Notes: generated from the letters alone by a model not told the origin. DNA of 64,000 nt from Leclercia adecarboxylata (GCF_006874705.1 NZ_CP035382.1:1240001-1304000); one strand, 5' to 3'. Positions 49,992 through 63,458 are shown, numbered from the stretch's first letter. Program-made: numbers and translations.

Positions 49992-51926
49992 TTATTTGTC
50001 GCCCAACTGTTCTGACATGGTGTTGCCCGGGTTTGGCGTACGCGGTTCATCGACCGGACGCGGCGCACGTGGCGTGCCATTGTTGTCAGAGTTGTTGGAC
50101 GTACCTGGATCTTCCCAACCCGCTGGCGGACGCACATCGCGGCGTGCCATCAGGTCGTCGATCTGCGGTGCATCGATAGTCTCATATTTCATGAGCGCAT
50201 CTTTCATCGCGTGCAGGATATCCATATTGTCATTCAGGATCTGACGCGCGCGACCGTAGTTACGTTCAACGAGCGACTTCACTTCCTGGTCGATGATACG
50301 TGCTGTCTCATCGGACATATGCTTCGCTTTCGCCACGCTGCGGCCGAGGAAGACTTCGCCCTCTTCTTCCGCATAGAGCAGCGGCCCGAGTTTGTCGGAG
50401 AAGCCCCACTGGGTCACCATGTTACGCGCCAGGTTGGTCGCGACTTTAATGTCGTTGGACGCACCGGTCGAAACATGTTCCACACCGTAGATAATCTCTT
50501 CTGCCAGACGACCACCGTAGAGGGTTGAAATCTGACTTTCCAGTTTCTGACGGCTGGCGCTGATGGCATCGCCTTCCGGCAGGAAGAACGTTACGCCCAG
50601 CGCACGACCACGCGGAATAATCGTCACTTTATGCACCGGATCGTGTTCCGGCACCAGACGACCGATAATCGCATGACCTGCTTCGTGGTAAGCCGTGGAC
50701 TCTTTCTGCGCTTCCGTCATCACCATAGAGCGACGTTCCGCACCCATCATGATTTTGTCTTTCGCTTTCTCGAACTCCACCATCGAGACCACACGCTTAT
50801 TGCCGCGAGCAGCAAACAGTGCAGCTTCGTTCACCAGGTTAGCCAGATCGGCACCGGAGAAGCCCGGGGTACCGCGCGCAATAATTGCCGCATCGATGTC
50901 CGGAGACAGCGGTACGCGACGCATGTGCACTTTCAGGATCTGCTCACGACCACGAACGTCTGGCAGACCGACTACAACCTGACGGTCAAAACGGCCTGGA
51001 CGCAGCAGCGCAGGGTCAAGAACGTCCGGACGGTTAGTTGCCGCGATAACGATAATGCCTTCGTTACCTTCGAAGCCATCCATCTCAACCAGCATCTGGT
51101 TCAGCGTCTGCTCACGTTCATCGTGACCACCGCCCAGGCCTGCGCCACGCTGGCGGCCTACGGCGTCGATTTCATCGATGAAGATGATGCACGGTGCAGC
51201 TTTCTTGGCCTGTTCGAACATGTCACGCACACGGGATGCACCAACACCAACGAACATTTCCACGAAGTCAGAACCGGAAATGGTAAAGAACGGTACCTTC
51301 GCTTCACCGGCGATAGCTTTCGCCAGCAGGGTTTTACCGGTACCAGGAGGACCTACCATCAGAACGCCTTTCGGGATCTTACCGCCCAGTTTCTGGAAAC
51401 GGCTCGGCTCACGCAGGTATTCAACCAGTTCACCCACCTCTTCTTTTGCTTCATCGCAGCCTGCGACGTCAGCAAAAGTGGTTTTGATCTGGTCTTCCGT
51501 CAACATACGCGCCTTGCTCTTACCGAACGACATGGCACCTTTGCCACCGCCGCCCTGCATTTGACGCATAAAGAAGATCCAGACGCCGATAAGCAGCAGC
51601 ATCGGGAACCAGGAAATGAAGATAGAAGCCAGCAGGCTTGGCTCTTCCGGCGGCTCACCTACCACCTTGACGTTTTTAGTCAGAAGGTTATCAAGCAGCT
51701 TAGGATCGTTCACCGGAATGTAAGTCGTGTAACGGTTACTATCTTTCTTGGTAACGTTGATCTCACGTCCGTTGATACGCGCTTCGCGAACCTGATCCTG
51801 GTTGACCTCTTGCAGGAAGGTAGAGTAGTCCACCTTACGGCCATTAGACTCGCTGGGCCCAAAGCTCTGGAATACTGACATCAGCACAACGGCAATGACC
51901 AGCCAGAGTATTAGGTTTTTCGCCAT
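49992..51926 (-). CDS. ftsH: ATP-dependent zinc metalloprotease FtsH
   Basis: Hexameric membrane AAA+ protease that degrades LpxC, sigma-32, unassembled SecY and YfgM-type substrates. 644 residues from the ATG at 51926, the E. coli length. Two N-terminal membrane segments (about 5-24 and 97-118), Walker A GPPGTGKT (about 192-199), Walker [10 protein letters not shown] and the zinc site HEAGH (about 414-418). An in-frame TTG three codons upstream (51935) has AGAGG at good spacing and is an alternative start. Follows rlmE. Confidence 0.96.
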   Translation of the reverse strand: MAKNLILWLVIAVVLMSVFQSFGPSESNGRKVDYSTFLQEVNQDQVREARINGREINVTKKDSNRYTTYIPVNDPKLLDNLLTKNVKVVGEPPEEPSLLASIFISWFPMLLLIGVWIFFMRQMQGGGGKGAMSFGKSKARMLTEDQIKTTFADVAGCDEAKEEVGELVEYLREPSRFQKLGGKIPKGVLMVGPPGTGKTLLAKAIAGEAKVPFFTISGSDFVEMFVGVGASRVRDMFEQAKKAAPCIIFIDEIDAVGRQRGAGLGGGHDEREQTLNQMLVEMDGFEGNEGIIVIAATNRPDVLDPALLRPGRFDRQVVVGLPDVRGREQILKVHMRRVPLSPDIDAAIIARGTPGFSGADLANLVNEAALFAARGNKRVVSMVEFEKAKDKIMMGAERRSMVMTEAQKESTAYHEAGHAIIGRLVPEHDPVHKVTIIPRGRALGVTFFLPEGDAISASRQKLESQISTLYGGRLAEEIIYGVEHVSTGASNDIKVATNLARNMVTQWGFSDKLGPLLYAEEEGEVFLGRSVAKAKHMSDETARIIDQEVKSLVERNYGRARQILNDNMDILHAMKDALMKYETIDAPQIDDLMARRDVRPPAGWEDPGTSNNSDNNGTPRAPRPVDEPRTPNPGNTMSEQLGDK

Positions 51927-52028
51927 GTCACTCAAGGGATTAACCTCTTATTACAACTGTGTTAAAAACAGCGTCAGGATACTCTGTATCCGATTTATTT
52001 CAAACTTTCGCCTGAAATCCACCGGCTA

Positions 52029-52655
52029 TCATTTTCGCCCGGTCGCTACAATATACACTTCACGTGAACGCGCACGTGAAGAGTCCGGCTTACGAACTTT
52101 GACCTTCGTAAACAGGGAGCGAATTTCCTTCAGATACTCCTCGAAACCTTCGCCCTGGAACACCTTCACTAAAAAACTACCACCCGGCGCTAATACATCA
52201 CGACTCATTTCTAACGCCAGTTCTACCAGATACATGGAGCGAGGGATATCCACCGCCGGTGTTCCGCACATATTTGGCGCCATATCGGACATGACAACCT
52301 GAACTTTACTGTCACCTACCCGTTCAAGTAACGCTTTCAGTACTAATTCATCACGAAAATCGCCCTGAAGGAAGTCCACACCAACGATGGGATCCATAGG
52401 CAAAAGATCGCAGGCGATGATTCGGCCGGTTCCGCCGATTTGTGTCACCGCATATTGCGACCATCCACCGGGCGCTGCACCGAGGTCGACAACCGTCATC
52501 CCCGGCTTAAAGAGTTTGTCACTTTGCTGTATTTCATCAAGTTTAAACCAGGCACGGGAACGTAACCCCTTTTTCTGTGCCTGTAGAACATATTTATCGC
52601 TAAAGTGTTCCTGGAGCCAGCGGCTCGAGCTTGCAGAACGCTTTTTACCTGTCAT
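52029..52655 (-). CDS. rlmE: 23S rRNA U2552 2'-O-methyltransferase RlmE (FtsJ/RrmJ)
   Basis: Heat-shock-linked enzyme that methylates U2552 of the A-loop during late 50S assembly. 208 residues (E. coli 209). The K-D-K triad is intact: Lys38 (AWFKLDEI), Asp124 (VMSDMAPN) and Lys164 ([10 protein letters not shown]); SAM site [11 protein letters not shown]. Upstream of ftsH, divergent from yhbY. Confidence 0.97.
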   Translation of the reverse strand: MTGKKRSASSSRWLQEHFSDKYVLQAQKKGLRSRAWFKLDEIQQSDKLFKPGMTVVDLGAAPGGWSQYAVTQIGGTGRIIACDLLPMDPIVGVDFLQGDFRDELVLKALLERVGDSKVQVVMSDMAPNMCGTPAVDIPRSMYLVELALEMSRDVLAPGGSFLVKVFQGEGFEEYLKEIRSLFTKVKVRKPDSSRARSREVYIVATGRK

Positions 52656-52777
52656 TTAACTTTCCGTCCTGGTTCATCGTAGCCTGTGGTGTAAATTTCC
52701 ACTCAGCAATTTGGCGATATTAGGGAGATGGCGGTAGAATGAACCGTTTTCAATCCCAACGTAAGCAAAAATATACG

Positions 52778-53071
52778 ATGAATCTGAGTACTAAACAAAA
52801 ACAGCACCTTAAAGGTCTGGCACATCCGCTCAAGCCTGTAGTAATGCTTGGCAACAATGGTTTGACCGAAGGGGTACTGGCCGAGATTGAACAAGCGCTG
52901 GAGCACCACGAATTAATCAAAGTGAAAATCGCCTCTGAAGACAGAGAGACCAAGACTTTGATCGTGGAAGCAATCGTGCGCGAAACCGGCGCCTGTAATG
53001 TACAGGTCATCGGTAAAACGCTGGTGCTCTACCGCCCATCTAAAGAGCGTAAAATCTCGCTGCCACGCTAA
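52778..53071 (+). CDS. yhbY: CRM-domain RNA-binding protein YhbY
   Basis: 50S precursor-associated protein with a single CRM (IF3-C-like) domain. The ATG at 52778 gives 97 residues as in E. coli, starting MNLSTKQKQHLKGLAHPLKP; the conserved GNNGLTEGVLAEIEQAL loop is present. An upstream in-frame ATG at 52739 has no homology. Confidence 0.96.
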   Translation: MNLSTKQKQHLKGLAHPLKPVVMLGNNGLTEGVLAEIEQALEHHELIKVKIASEDRETKTLIVEAIVRETGACNVQVIGKTLVLYRPSKERKISLPR

Positions 53072-53158
53072 GATTATCCTGAATTGAACACATTTTCTGT
53101 GTAAAACGAGGGGTTTTTCTTTAGCAGGTGAGCAAAATGCCATGCTCCTTGAGTTGAT

Positions 53159-53182
53159 AAAAGGCCGCTAAGCGGCCTTTTT
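53159..53182. terminator. Bidirectional terminator between yhbY and greA
   Basis: AAAAGGCCGC-TAA-GCGGCCTTTTT: T-tracts on both strands serve the convergent yhbY (plus) and greA (minus) genes. Confidence 0.85.
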
Positions 53183-53223
53183 CCTATCTTTACAATGTAT
53201 CAACATCTGGCGGGAGATGCGAA

Positions 53224-53700
53224 TTACAGGTAATCAACCTTGATAATTTCGAACTCCACTTCCCCACCCGGGGTGCGGATAGTGACCACATCGTCCTGCT
53301 CTTTGCCAATCAGACCGCGGGCAATCGGCGAGTTTACCGAGATCAGATTCTGCTTAAAATCTGCCTCGTCATCACCCACGATGCGGTAAGAAACCTCTTC
53401 ATCGTTATCCAGATTGATCACGGTAACGGTGCAGCCAAAAATGACACGCCCGTTATTTGGCATTTTGGTGATATCAATCACCTGCGCATTCGACAGCTTA
53501 GCTTCGATATCTTTAATACGACCTTCGCAGAAACCCTGCTGCTCACGCGCAGCGTGGTACTCAGCGTTCTCTTTCAGATCGCCATGCTCACGCGCATCCG
53601 CGATAGCGGCAATGATTTCAGGGCGGCGCACAGATTTCAGAAAATCCAGTTCTTCGCGCAGTTTTTCAGCCCCACGTAAGGTCATCGGAATAGCTTGCAT
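53224..53700 (-). CDS. greA: Transcript cleavage factor GreA
   Basis: Rescues backtracked RNA polymerase by stimulating cleavage of the nascent RNA. 158 residues as in E. coli: N-terminal coiled coil (about 1-75, with the acidic tip Asp41/Glu44 in [14 protein letters not shown]) and C-terminal globular domain. Preceded by an attenuated leader that resembles E. coli GraL. Confidence 0.97.
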   Translation of the reverse strand: MQAIPMTLRGAEKLREELDFLKSVRRPEIIAAIADAREHGDLKENAEYHAAREQQGFCEGRIKDIEAKLSNAQVIDITKMPNNGRVIFGCTVTVINLDNDEEVSYRIVGDDEADFKQNLISVNSPIARGLIGKEQDDVVTIRTPGGEVEFEIIKVDYL

Positions 53701-53791
53701 TTGTTATACCTCTTTGACATTCCTGTTGGGTACGGGTAACCGACCCGACGACTGGCCCCGCAGGCATCACAGCCTGGCACAGGTCAGAAGC

Positions 53792-53881
53792 AAAAGAAAA
53801 CTGACCCGGAAGCAAAGTTCCAGGTCAGCAGTAATTTTTCAATTTGATACGTATTTTACCGCGAAGTTCAGTATGGGTCAT
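53792..53881 (-). ncRNA. greA leader with promoter and early terminator (GraL-like small RNA)
   Basis: On the minus strand a promoter-like ATGACC (53876-53881), 17-base spacer, TAAAAT (53853-53858) is followed by a strong hairpin CTGACC-T-GGAA-CTTTGC-TTCC-G-GGTCAG (53801-53828) and TTTTCTTTT. Most transcripts would stop about 55 bases after initiation, some 92 bases before greA. E. coli makes the small RNA GraL from this leader by the same arrangement. Exact ends are inferred. Confidence 0.65.
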
Positions 53882-53946
53882 CGTTTACTTTACAGGGCGT
53901 TGGGCCGTAGTATGACGGTTTGTTTCCGGGTTGTTAGCGCGAGATT

Positions 53947-55380
53947 ATGCGATTTTCCAGATTTATCATCGGATTGACCACCACGATTGCGTTCACTGTC
54001 CAGGCAGCGAACGTGGACGAGTATATTAATCAGCTGCCCGATGGCGCCAACCTTGCCCTGATGGTGCAGAAGGTCGGCGCCCAGGCGCCTGAGATCGATT
54101 ATCACAGTCAGCAGATGGCCCTGCCCGCCAGTACGCAAAAGGTGATCACGGCGCTGGCCGCCCTGCTGCAGCTGGGGCCCGATTTTCGCTTCACCACCAC
54201 GCTCGAGAGCAAAGGCAACGTCGAAAGCGGCGTGCTGAAAGGCGATCTTATTGCCCGTTTTGGCGGCGATCCGACATTTAAGCGTCAGGATATCCGCAAC
54301 ATGGTCGCCGTGCTAAAGAAGTCGGGCGTGCAGCGCATTGAAGGCAATGTGCTTATCGACACCTCCATCTTCGCCAGCCACGATAAGGCCCCGGGCTGGC
54401 CGTGGAACGATATGACCCAGTGCTTTAGCGCACCGCCTGCGGCCGCGATCGTCGATCGCAACTGCTTCTCCATTTCGTTGTACAGCGCGCCAAAACCCAA
54501 CGATTTAGCCTTTATCCGGGTGGCGTCCTACTATCCGGTCACCATGTTCAGCCAGGTACGAACCCTGGCGAAAGGATCGCCGGAAGCGCAGTACTGCGAG
54601 CTGGATGTGGTCCCGGGCGATCTCAACCGCTTTACGCTAACCGGTTGTCTGACGCAACGCGCCGATCCGCTGCCGCTGGCCTTCGCTATTCAGGATGGCG
54701 CAGGCTATGCCGGAGCGATCCTGAAAGACGAACTGAAGCAGGCCAATATCACCTACAGCGGCACGCTGTTGCGCCAGACTCAGAGCAACGAACCGGGCAC
54801 CGTGATTGCCAGTAAGCAATCGGCACCGCTGCACGATCTGCTGAAGATCATGCTGAAAAAATCAGACAACATGATCGCCGATACCGTGTTTCGCATGATC
54901 GGCCATGCCCGCTTCGGCGTACCAGGCACCTGGCGTGCCGGTTCGGATGCGGTCCGGCAGATCCTGCGTCAGCAGGCCGGTATTGAGCTCGGGAATACCA
55001 TCGCGGTCGATGGCTCCGGTCTTTCGCGCCATAACCTGATCTCGCCTGCCACCATGATGCAGGTCCTTCAGTACATTGCTCAGCACGACACTGAACTAAA
55101 CTTTATCTCGATGCTGCCGCTCGCCGGTTATGACGGCTCCCTGCAGTACCGGGCCGGCCTGCATGCCGCGGGTGTGGATGGCAAAGTCTCCGCTAAGACG
55201 GGCTCACTGCAGGGGGTATATAACCTTGCCGGATTTATCACCACGGCCAGTGGGCAGCGGATGGCATTTGTGCAGTATCTTTCAGGCTACGCGGTTGAAC
55301 CTGCAGACCAACGCAATCGCCGTATCCCGCTGGTGCGCTTTGAGAGCCGGCTTTACAAGGATATTTATCAGAATAACTAG
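53947..55380 (+). CDS. dacB: D-alanyl-D-alanine carboxypeptidase/endopeptidase PBP4
   Basis: Periplasmic class C penicillin-binding protein that trims peptidoglycan cross-links. 477 residues as in E. coli. A signal peptide is cleaved after about residue 20 (TVQA). Active site: Ser62-x-x-Lys65 (PASTQKVI), SDN in KKSDNMIAD and KTG in SAKTGSLQG. It is followed after two bases by pmrA, so read-through or coupled expression is likely. Confidence 0.96.
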   Translation: MRFSRFIIGLTTTIAFTVQAANVDEYINQLPDGANLALMVQKVGAQAPEIDYHSQQMALPASTQKVITALAALLQLGPDFRFTTTLESKGNVESGVLKGDLIARFGGDPTFKRQDIRNMVAVLKKSGVQRIEGNVLIDTSIFASHDKAPGWPWNDMTQCFSAPPAAAIVDRNCFSISLYSAPKPNDLAFIRVASYYPVTMFSQVRTLAKGSPEAQYCELDVVPGDLNRFTLTGCLTQRADPLPLAFAIQDGAGYAGAILKDELKQANITYSGTLLRQTQSNEPGTVIASKQSAPLHDLLKIMLKKSDNMIADTVFRMIGHARFGVPGTWRAGSDAVRQILRQQAGIELGNTIAVDGSGLSRHNLISPATMMQVLQYIAQHDTELNFISMLPLAGYDGSLQYRAGLHAAGVDGKVSAKTGSLQGVYNLAGFITTASGQRMAFVQYLSGYAVEPADQRNRRIPLVRFESRLYKDIYQNN

Positions 55381-55382
55381 CG

Positions 55383-56045
55383 ATGAAATTACTCATTGTC
55401 GAAGACGATCTGCTGCTACAGGAAGGACTGGCTCTGGCGCTCTCAGCCGAGGGCTATACGCTTGATTGTGCTGGCACTGCCGCCGAGGCTGATGGCCTTA
55501 TCCAGAGCGGTGAATATGGCCTTGTAATCCTCGATCTTGGGTTACCGGACAAAGACGGAGCCACCCTGCTCAGCCAGTGGCGTCGTCGCGGGGTGGATAA
55601 TCCAGTGCTGATCCTGACGGCGCGTGATGCCCTGGAAGATCGCATCAACGGCCTGGACTCCGGCGCTGACGACTATCTGGTGAAACCCTTTGCCCTGGCG
55701 GAACTGCAGGCGCGGGCCAGAGCCTTGATTCGGCGCTATCAGGGGCACAGCGATAATCTGCTCAGTGACGGCGATCTGACGCTAAATCTGCAAACGCAGC
55801 AGGTGTTACAACAGTCCCAGCCGGTAGAGGTAACACCAAAAGAGTTCGCCCTGCTGACGCGGCTCATCATGCGCACCGGGCAGACCGTCCACCGTGAAAC
55901 CTTACAGCAGGACATCTATTCCTGGCAGGACGATCCCGGCTCGAACACGCTGGAGGTTCATATTCATAACCTCCGGCGTAAGCTGGGTAAAGATCGGATC
56001 AAAACCGTGCGCGGCGTGGGCTATCGTCTGGAGAGCCAAAAATGA
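55383..56045 (+). CDS. pmrA: Response regulator PmrA/BasR-like (OmpR family)
   Basis: 220-residue response regulator. Receiver domain (1-115) with phosphoacceptor Asp51 in VILDLGLPDKDG, Thr79 region in LILTARD and Lys in DDYLVKPFA; winged-helix OmpR/PhoB domain (about 125-218) ending VRGVGYRLESQ. Closest to BasR/PmrA by the segments NTLEVHIHNLRRKLGK and VHRETLQQDIYSW, though it could be a second, paralogous pair besides one next to eptA. It starts two bases after dacB and overlaps pmrB. Expected targets are lipid A modification genes. Confidence 0.85.
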   Translation: MKLLIVEDDLLLQEGLALALSAEGYTLDCAGTAAEADGLIQSGEYGLVILDLGLPDKDGATLLSQWRRRGVDNPVLILTARDALEDRINGLDSGADDYLVKPFALAELQARARALIRRYQGHSDNLLSDGDLTLNLQTQQVLQQSQPVEVTPKEFALLTRLIMRTGQTVHRETLQQDIYSWQDDPGSNTLEVHIHNLRRKLGKDRIKTVRGVGYRLESQK

Positions 56046-57085
56046 ACAGCATGCGCCGTCGTCTGATGGTGCTGTTGGCAGTCATTCTGCTGTTCTTTCA
56101 ACTGGTCAGCGTTATCTGGCTCTGGCATGAAAGCCGGGAGCAAATCGGCTTTCTGGTCAACGAGACGCTTTCCGCCAAAGCGCGCAACCAGCATGTGGAG
56201 AAAGAGATCCGGGAGGCGATCGCCTCGTTGCTGGTACCTTCGCTGGTGATGGTCGGTTTTACGCTGCTCTTCTCCTTCTGGGCGGTCACCTGGATCACCC
56301 GCCCGCTCAACCAGCTCCGCTCCAGCCTGGCAAACCGCTCTGCTGATAATCTCTCCCCGCTGCCGATGTATTCCGACATGGAAGAAATTGGCGCCGTCAC
56401 CACCTCGCTAAATCAGCTTCTTGCCCGGCTGGATCAAACCATTCAACAGGAGCGCCTCTTCACCGCTGACGCCGCACACGAGCTGCGAACGCCGCTGGCG
56501 GGTATCCGCCTGCACCTGGAGCTGATGGCGCAGTCAGGCTCGCCCCAGGCGACAACGCTGATTGCCCGTATCGACCAGCTGATGCATACCGTGGAGCAAC
56601 TCCTGATGCTGGCTCGCGCGGGCCAGGCTTTGGCCAGTGGGCATTACGATACGGTTAACTGGAGCGAATCTATTTTTGCACCGCTGGCACTGGAGAATGA
56701 TACCCGGGATCACACAATGATCTGGCCGCAGACTGGCTCCCAGAGCGTTCAGGGGGACGCAACCCTGCTACGACTGATGCTGCGCAATTTGCTGGAGAAC
56801 GCAGTGCGTTACAGCCCGGCGGGAACCACCATTGAAGTCAGAATGCAGGAAGTCGACGATGGCACGCTGGTGAGCGTCTGCGATCGGGGGCCAGGCATTG
56901 ATGAGGCACATCGCCAGTCCATTACCGAACCGTTTCGTCGTATCGATCAACGTTATGGCGGTAGCGGGCTAGGGTTGAGCATCGTGCAGCGTATCGTGCA
57001 GCTGCACCGCGGTAAACTGACGCTGGAAAACCGTCCTGAAGGCGGGCTGACGGTCGGCTGTTGGCTACCGTCAAAACTAAACTAA
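56042..57085 (+). CDS. pmrB: Sensor histidine kinase PmrB/BasS-like
   Basis: 347-residue membrane kinase (E. coli BasS 363). Two membrane segments (about 10-29 and 65-86) enclose a short periplasmic loop of about 35 residues that contains an ExxE motif (EIRE, residues 55-58) as in the iron-sensing loop of PmrB. HAMP follows, then HisKA with His146 in ADAAHELRTPLAGI and an ATPase domain with NLLENAVRYSPAG and GGSGLGLSIV. The ATG overlaps the pmrA stop (ATGA). Function by homology: sensing Fe3+/Al3+ or acid and phosphorylating PmrA. Confidence 0.86.
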   Translation: MNSMRRRLMVLLAVILLFFQLVSVIWLWHESREQIGFLVNETLSAKARNQHVEKEIREAIASLLVPSLVMVGFTLLFSFWAVTWITRPLNQLRSSLANRSADNLSPLPMYSDMEEIGAVTTSLNQLLARLDQTIQQERLFTADAAHELRTPLAGIRLHLELMAQSGSPQATTLIARIDQLMHTVEQLLMLARAGQALASGHYDTVNWSESIFAPLALENDTRDHTMIWPQTGSQSVQGDATLLRLMLRNLLENAVRYSPAGTTIEVRMQEVDDGTLVSVCDRGPGIDEAHRQSITEPFRRIDQRYGGSGLGLSIVQRIVQLHRGKLTLENRPEGGLTVGCWLPSKLN

Positions 57086-57092
57086 AAAAAAA

Positions 57093-57111
57093 GCCCCCTT
57101 GATAAGGGGGC
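57093..57111. terminator. Bidirectional terminator between pmrB and obgE
   Basis: GCCCCCTT-GATA-AGGGGGC with nine A residues on its left, giving a strong T-tract for the leftward obgE transcript; also placed to end the dacB-pmrAB transcript. Confidence 0.85.
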
Positions 57112-57122
57112 CATTGACGGTC

Positions 57123-59278
<2,156 letters not shown>

Positions 59279-59321
59279 GCCCGTTTTCCCTACAGAAAAA
59301 ATTACCGGGTTTCCAATGTAA

Positions 59322-59349
59322 AAAGCCCCGCAACACGTTGCGGGGCTTT
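59322..59349 (-). terminator. Terminator after rpmA
   Basis: AAAGCCCCGCAAC and GTTGCGGGGCTTT arms (13 bp) around AC; on the minus strand it ends in CTTTTTACATT. It gives most transcripts an rplU-rpmA end, with read-through into yhbE-obgE. Confidence 0.85.
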
Positions 59350-59374
59350 AATCCGTTACCGGACCGAGAAAACC

Positions 59375-59632
<258 letters not shown>

Positions 59633-59651
59633 TTAAATCTCTCCTCAGGTC

Positions 59652-60017
<366 letters not shown>

Positions 60018-60033
60018 TCACAATAGGGCGCGA

Positions 60034-60062
60034 ATATTACGCAAAACGCGAGCCTTTGACAA
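60034..60062 (-). promoter_or_regulatory. rplU operon promoter
   Basis: Minus strand TTGTCA (60057-60062), 17-base spacer, TAATAT (60034-60039), with a GCGCCC discriminator after it, as expected of a stringently controlled ribosomal-protein promoter. It is divergent from ispB. Confidence 0.75.
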
Positions 60063-60219
60063 GTGCTACCGTCAATACATGAAGAAAAAAAACACAACAC
60101 GTACGGTAACGTTTATCTGAGGCGTTTTTTCAGTACAATCAGCGCTACTATTGATAAACCGAACCCTACGTTAGCCCATTTGAAATGTGGAAAACAGGAC
60201 TACAAGCCCGGCTTTTGCG

Positions 60220-61191
60220 ATGAATTTAGAAAAAATCAATGAGTTAACCGCGCAAGATATGGCGGGTGTAAATGCAGCGATCCTGGAACAGCTCGATTCT
60301 GACGTTTCCCTAATCAATCAGTTGGGTTACTACATCGTCAGCGGCGGGGGTAAACGCATCCGTCCGATGATCGCGGTACTCGCCGCTCGCGCGGTAGGTT
60401 ATCAGGGGAATGCGCACGTCACGATCGCGGCGCTGATCGAATTTATTCATACCGCCACGCTGCTGCATGATGACGTTGTCGATGAGTCCGATATGCGTCG
60501 TGGCAAAGCCACCGCCAACGCGGCGTTTGGCAATGCTGCCAGCGTACTGGTAGGTGATTTTATCTATACCCGCGCCTTCCAGATGATGACCAGCCTCGGT
60601 TCGCTGAAGGTCCTGGAAGTGATGTCCAAAGCGGTGAACGTGATCGCGGAAGGCGAAGTTCTGCAGCTCATGAACGTCAACGACCCGGACATCACCGAAG
60701 AGAACTACATGCGGGTGATCTACAGCAAAACCGCGCGTCTGTTTGAGGCTGCCGCACAGTGCTCTGGTATCCTTGCTGGCTGTACTGAGGAGCAGGAACG
60801 TGGCCTGCAGGGCTACGGACGCTACCTTGGCACCGCCTTCCAACTGATCGACGATCTGCTCGATTACAGCGCCGATGGCGAAACCCTGGGCAAAAACGTC
60901 GGTGACGACCTCAACGAGGGCAAACCGACGCTACCGCTGCTGCATGCCATGCGTAACGGCACTCCTGAGCAGGCAAACCTGATCCGTGAAGCTATTGAGC
61001 AAGGAAACGGCCGACACCTTCTGGAACCCGTACTGGAAGCAATGGCGACCTGTGGTTCTCTGGAATGGACCCGTCAGCGTGCCGAGGAAGAGGCCGATAA
61101 AGCCATCACCGCACTTCAGGTTATCCCAGACAGCCCATGGCGAGATGCTCTGATCGGTCTCGCGCATATCGCTGTTCAGCGCGATCGATAA
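60220..61191 (+). CDS. ispB: Octaprenyl diphosphate synthase
   Basis: Trans-prenyltransferase that makes the C40 side chain of ubiquinone and menaquinone; essential. The ATG at 60220 gives 323 residues as in E. coli. First Asp-rich motif LLHDDVVDESDMRRG (DDxxD at about 84-88) and second QLIDDLLDY (about 211-219). An in-frame ATG at 60187 lies upstream but lacks homology. Confidence 0.97.
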   Translation: MNLEKINELTAQDMAGVNAAILEQLDSDVSLINQLGYYIVSGGGKRIRPMIAVLAARAVGYQGNAHVTIAALIEFIHTATLLHDDVVDESDMRRGKATANAAFGNAASVLVGDFIYTRAFQMMTSLGSLKVLEVMSKAVNVIAEGEVLQLMNVNDPDITEENYMRVIYSKTARLFEAAAQCSGILAGCTEEQERGLQGYGRYLGTAFQLIDDLLDYSADGETLGKNVGDDLNEGKPTLPLLHAMRNGTPEQANLIREAIEQGNGRHLLEPVLEAMATCGSLEWTRQRAEEEADKAITALQVIPDSPWRDALIGLAHIAVQRDR

Positions 61192-61198
61192 GGACAAG

Positions 61199-61229
61199 GG
61201 AACTCTCTTTTACATGAAAATAGAGTTCC
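61199..61229 (+). terminator. Hairpin after ispB
   Basis: GGAACTCT and AGAGTTCC arms (8 bp) with a 15-base loop, eight bases after the ispB stop. No T-tract follows, so it is only a possible terminator. Confidence 0.4.
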
Positions 61230-61358
61230 TGTAAGTTCCAAATAATAGCCATAACGTTGTTAAAGAATCCGCTTACAGGCCGCATGATTAAAGCCCTGGC
61301 AAAATCTGAATATTGCTTCCAGTAATGCGAACTTTTTAGAACCGCTGTTCGAAGAAGG

Positions 61359-61391
61359 TATAGTAAATACGTCATTTAATTGAAATGACGT
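61359..61391 (+). promoter_or_regulatory. sfsB promoter -10 and overlapping perfect palindrome
   Basis: A good -10 (TATAGT, 61359-61364) is followed by a palindrome with perfect 9-base arms, ACGTCATTT (61369-61377) and AAATGACGT (61383-61391), around AATTG. The expected start site falls within the palindrome, 29 bases before the sfsB ATG. sfsB encodes a Ner-like DNA-binding protein, so this is a candidate autoregulatory operator. No clear -35 was found. Confidence 0.5.
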
Positions 61392-61419
61392 GAACGTACC
61401 AGAACAGAGGGACTACTGT

Positions 61420-61707
61420 ATGGATAAGAAATTTATCGACTGGCACTCGGCCGATATTATTGCCGCGCTGCGCAAGAAGGGAACATCACTGGCTGCAGAA
61501 TCCCGCCGTAATGGTCTCAGTTCATCTACTCTGGCAAATGCGCTGACGCGCCCCTGGCCGAAGGGAGAACTGATCATTGCCACGGCGTTAGGTACCGATC
61601 CCTGGGTAATTTGGCCATCACGCTACCATGACCCGATAACCCATGAGTTTGTCGACAGAACGCGCATGATGCGCCAGAGAAGACAAGAAAAAGAGCGCCA
61701 ACAATGA
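61420..61707 (+). CDS. sfsB: Ner-like DNA-binding transcriptional regulator SfsB (Nlp)
   Basis: Small helix-turn-helix protein related to phage Mu Ner; in E. coli extra copies raise maltose gene expression. The ATG at 61420 gives 95 residues (E. coli 92). The DNA-binding part is AAESRRNGLSSSTLANALTR, followed by the conserved GTDPWVIWPSRYHDP. Probably a domesticated phage regulator. Confidence 0.94.
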   Translation: MDKKFIDWHSADIIAALRKKGTSLAAESRRNGLSSSTLANALTRPWPKGELIIATALGTDPWVIWPSRYHDPITHEFVDRTRMMRQRRQEKERQQ

Positions 61708-61767
61708 CGCTCCTTTAAACGGGAATAGCAACCCCCCGGTCGAGATGGCAGGGGGCTGCCTTAACGA

Positions 61768-63030
<1,263 letters not shown>

Positions 63031-63078
63031 TTACTCTCTGTATGAATTCAACCGTGCTGCGGGCAAATCACCCTCAGC

Positions 63079-63333
63079 TCAAAAACCGTTTAGTTTGCGA
63101 TCGCGTGCCCACTCAGTCGGGGTGAACGCCTTGATCGACAGGGCATGAATACGGTTATCCGCGATATATTCCATCAGCGGCGCGTATACAGCCTGCTGCT
63201 TTTTCACGCGGCTCATGCCGTCAAAGATCTCTCCCACAGCAATAACCTGAAAGTGGCTGCCGTCGCCGGAGACGTGGGCTTCCTGGAGGGCAAGTGCATT
63301 CATCAGCACGGTCTGGATTTCATGATTTTCCAT
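63079..63333 (-). CDS. ibaG: BolA-family acid-stress protein IbaG (YrbA)
   Basis: 84-residue BolA-like protein (E. coli about 84-89), a partner of monothiol glutaredoxin in iron-sulfur handling and induced by acid. Conserved [20 protein letters not shown] and the helix-turn [14 protein letters not shown]. Upstream of murA on the same strand. Confidence 0.94.
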   Translation of the reverse strand: MENHEIQTVLMNALALQEAHVSGDGSHFQVIAVGEIFDGMSRVKKQQAVYAPLMEYIADNRIHALSIKAFTPTEWARDRKLNGF

Positions 63334-63404
63334 GGGATCTCTATCATCTGGTGTGAAAACAAGCCCAACATCTTAGAGCAAAGTGGCGCGGTCTTAAACA
63401 AGCA

Positions 63405-63437
63405 AAAAGCCCCGACGATGAAACAGTCGGGGCTTTT
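63405..63437. terminator. Terminator of the mla operon
   Basis: AAAAGCCCCGAC and GTCGGGGCTTTT arms (12 bp) around a 9-base loop, 22 bases after the mlaB stop on the minus strand; the minus-strand tail is GCTTTTTGCTTG. Confidence 0.85.
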
Positions 63438-63458
63438 GATAGTAACGTACTGAAAAAA

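Noticed and set aside
50631..51878. 415-codon open frame antisense to ftsH
   Set aside because: Complement of the AAA domain of ftsH; no independent start signal or domain.
55383..57085. Assignment of the two-component pair as QseBC
   Set aside because: The kinase keeps EIREA-SLLVP, ADNLSP and LFTADAAHELRTPLAGI segments characteristic of BasS/PmrB, and a short loop with ExxE, which favours PmrAB.
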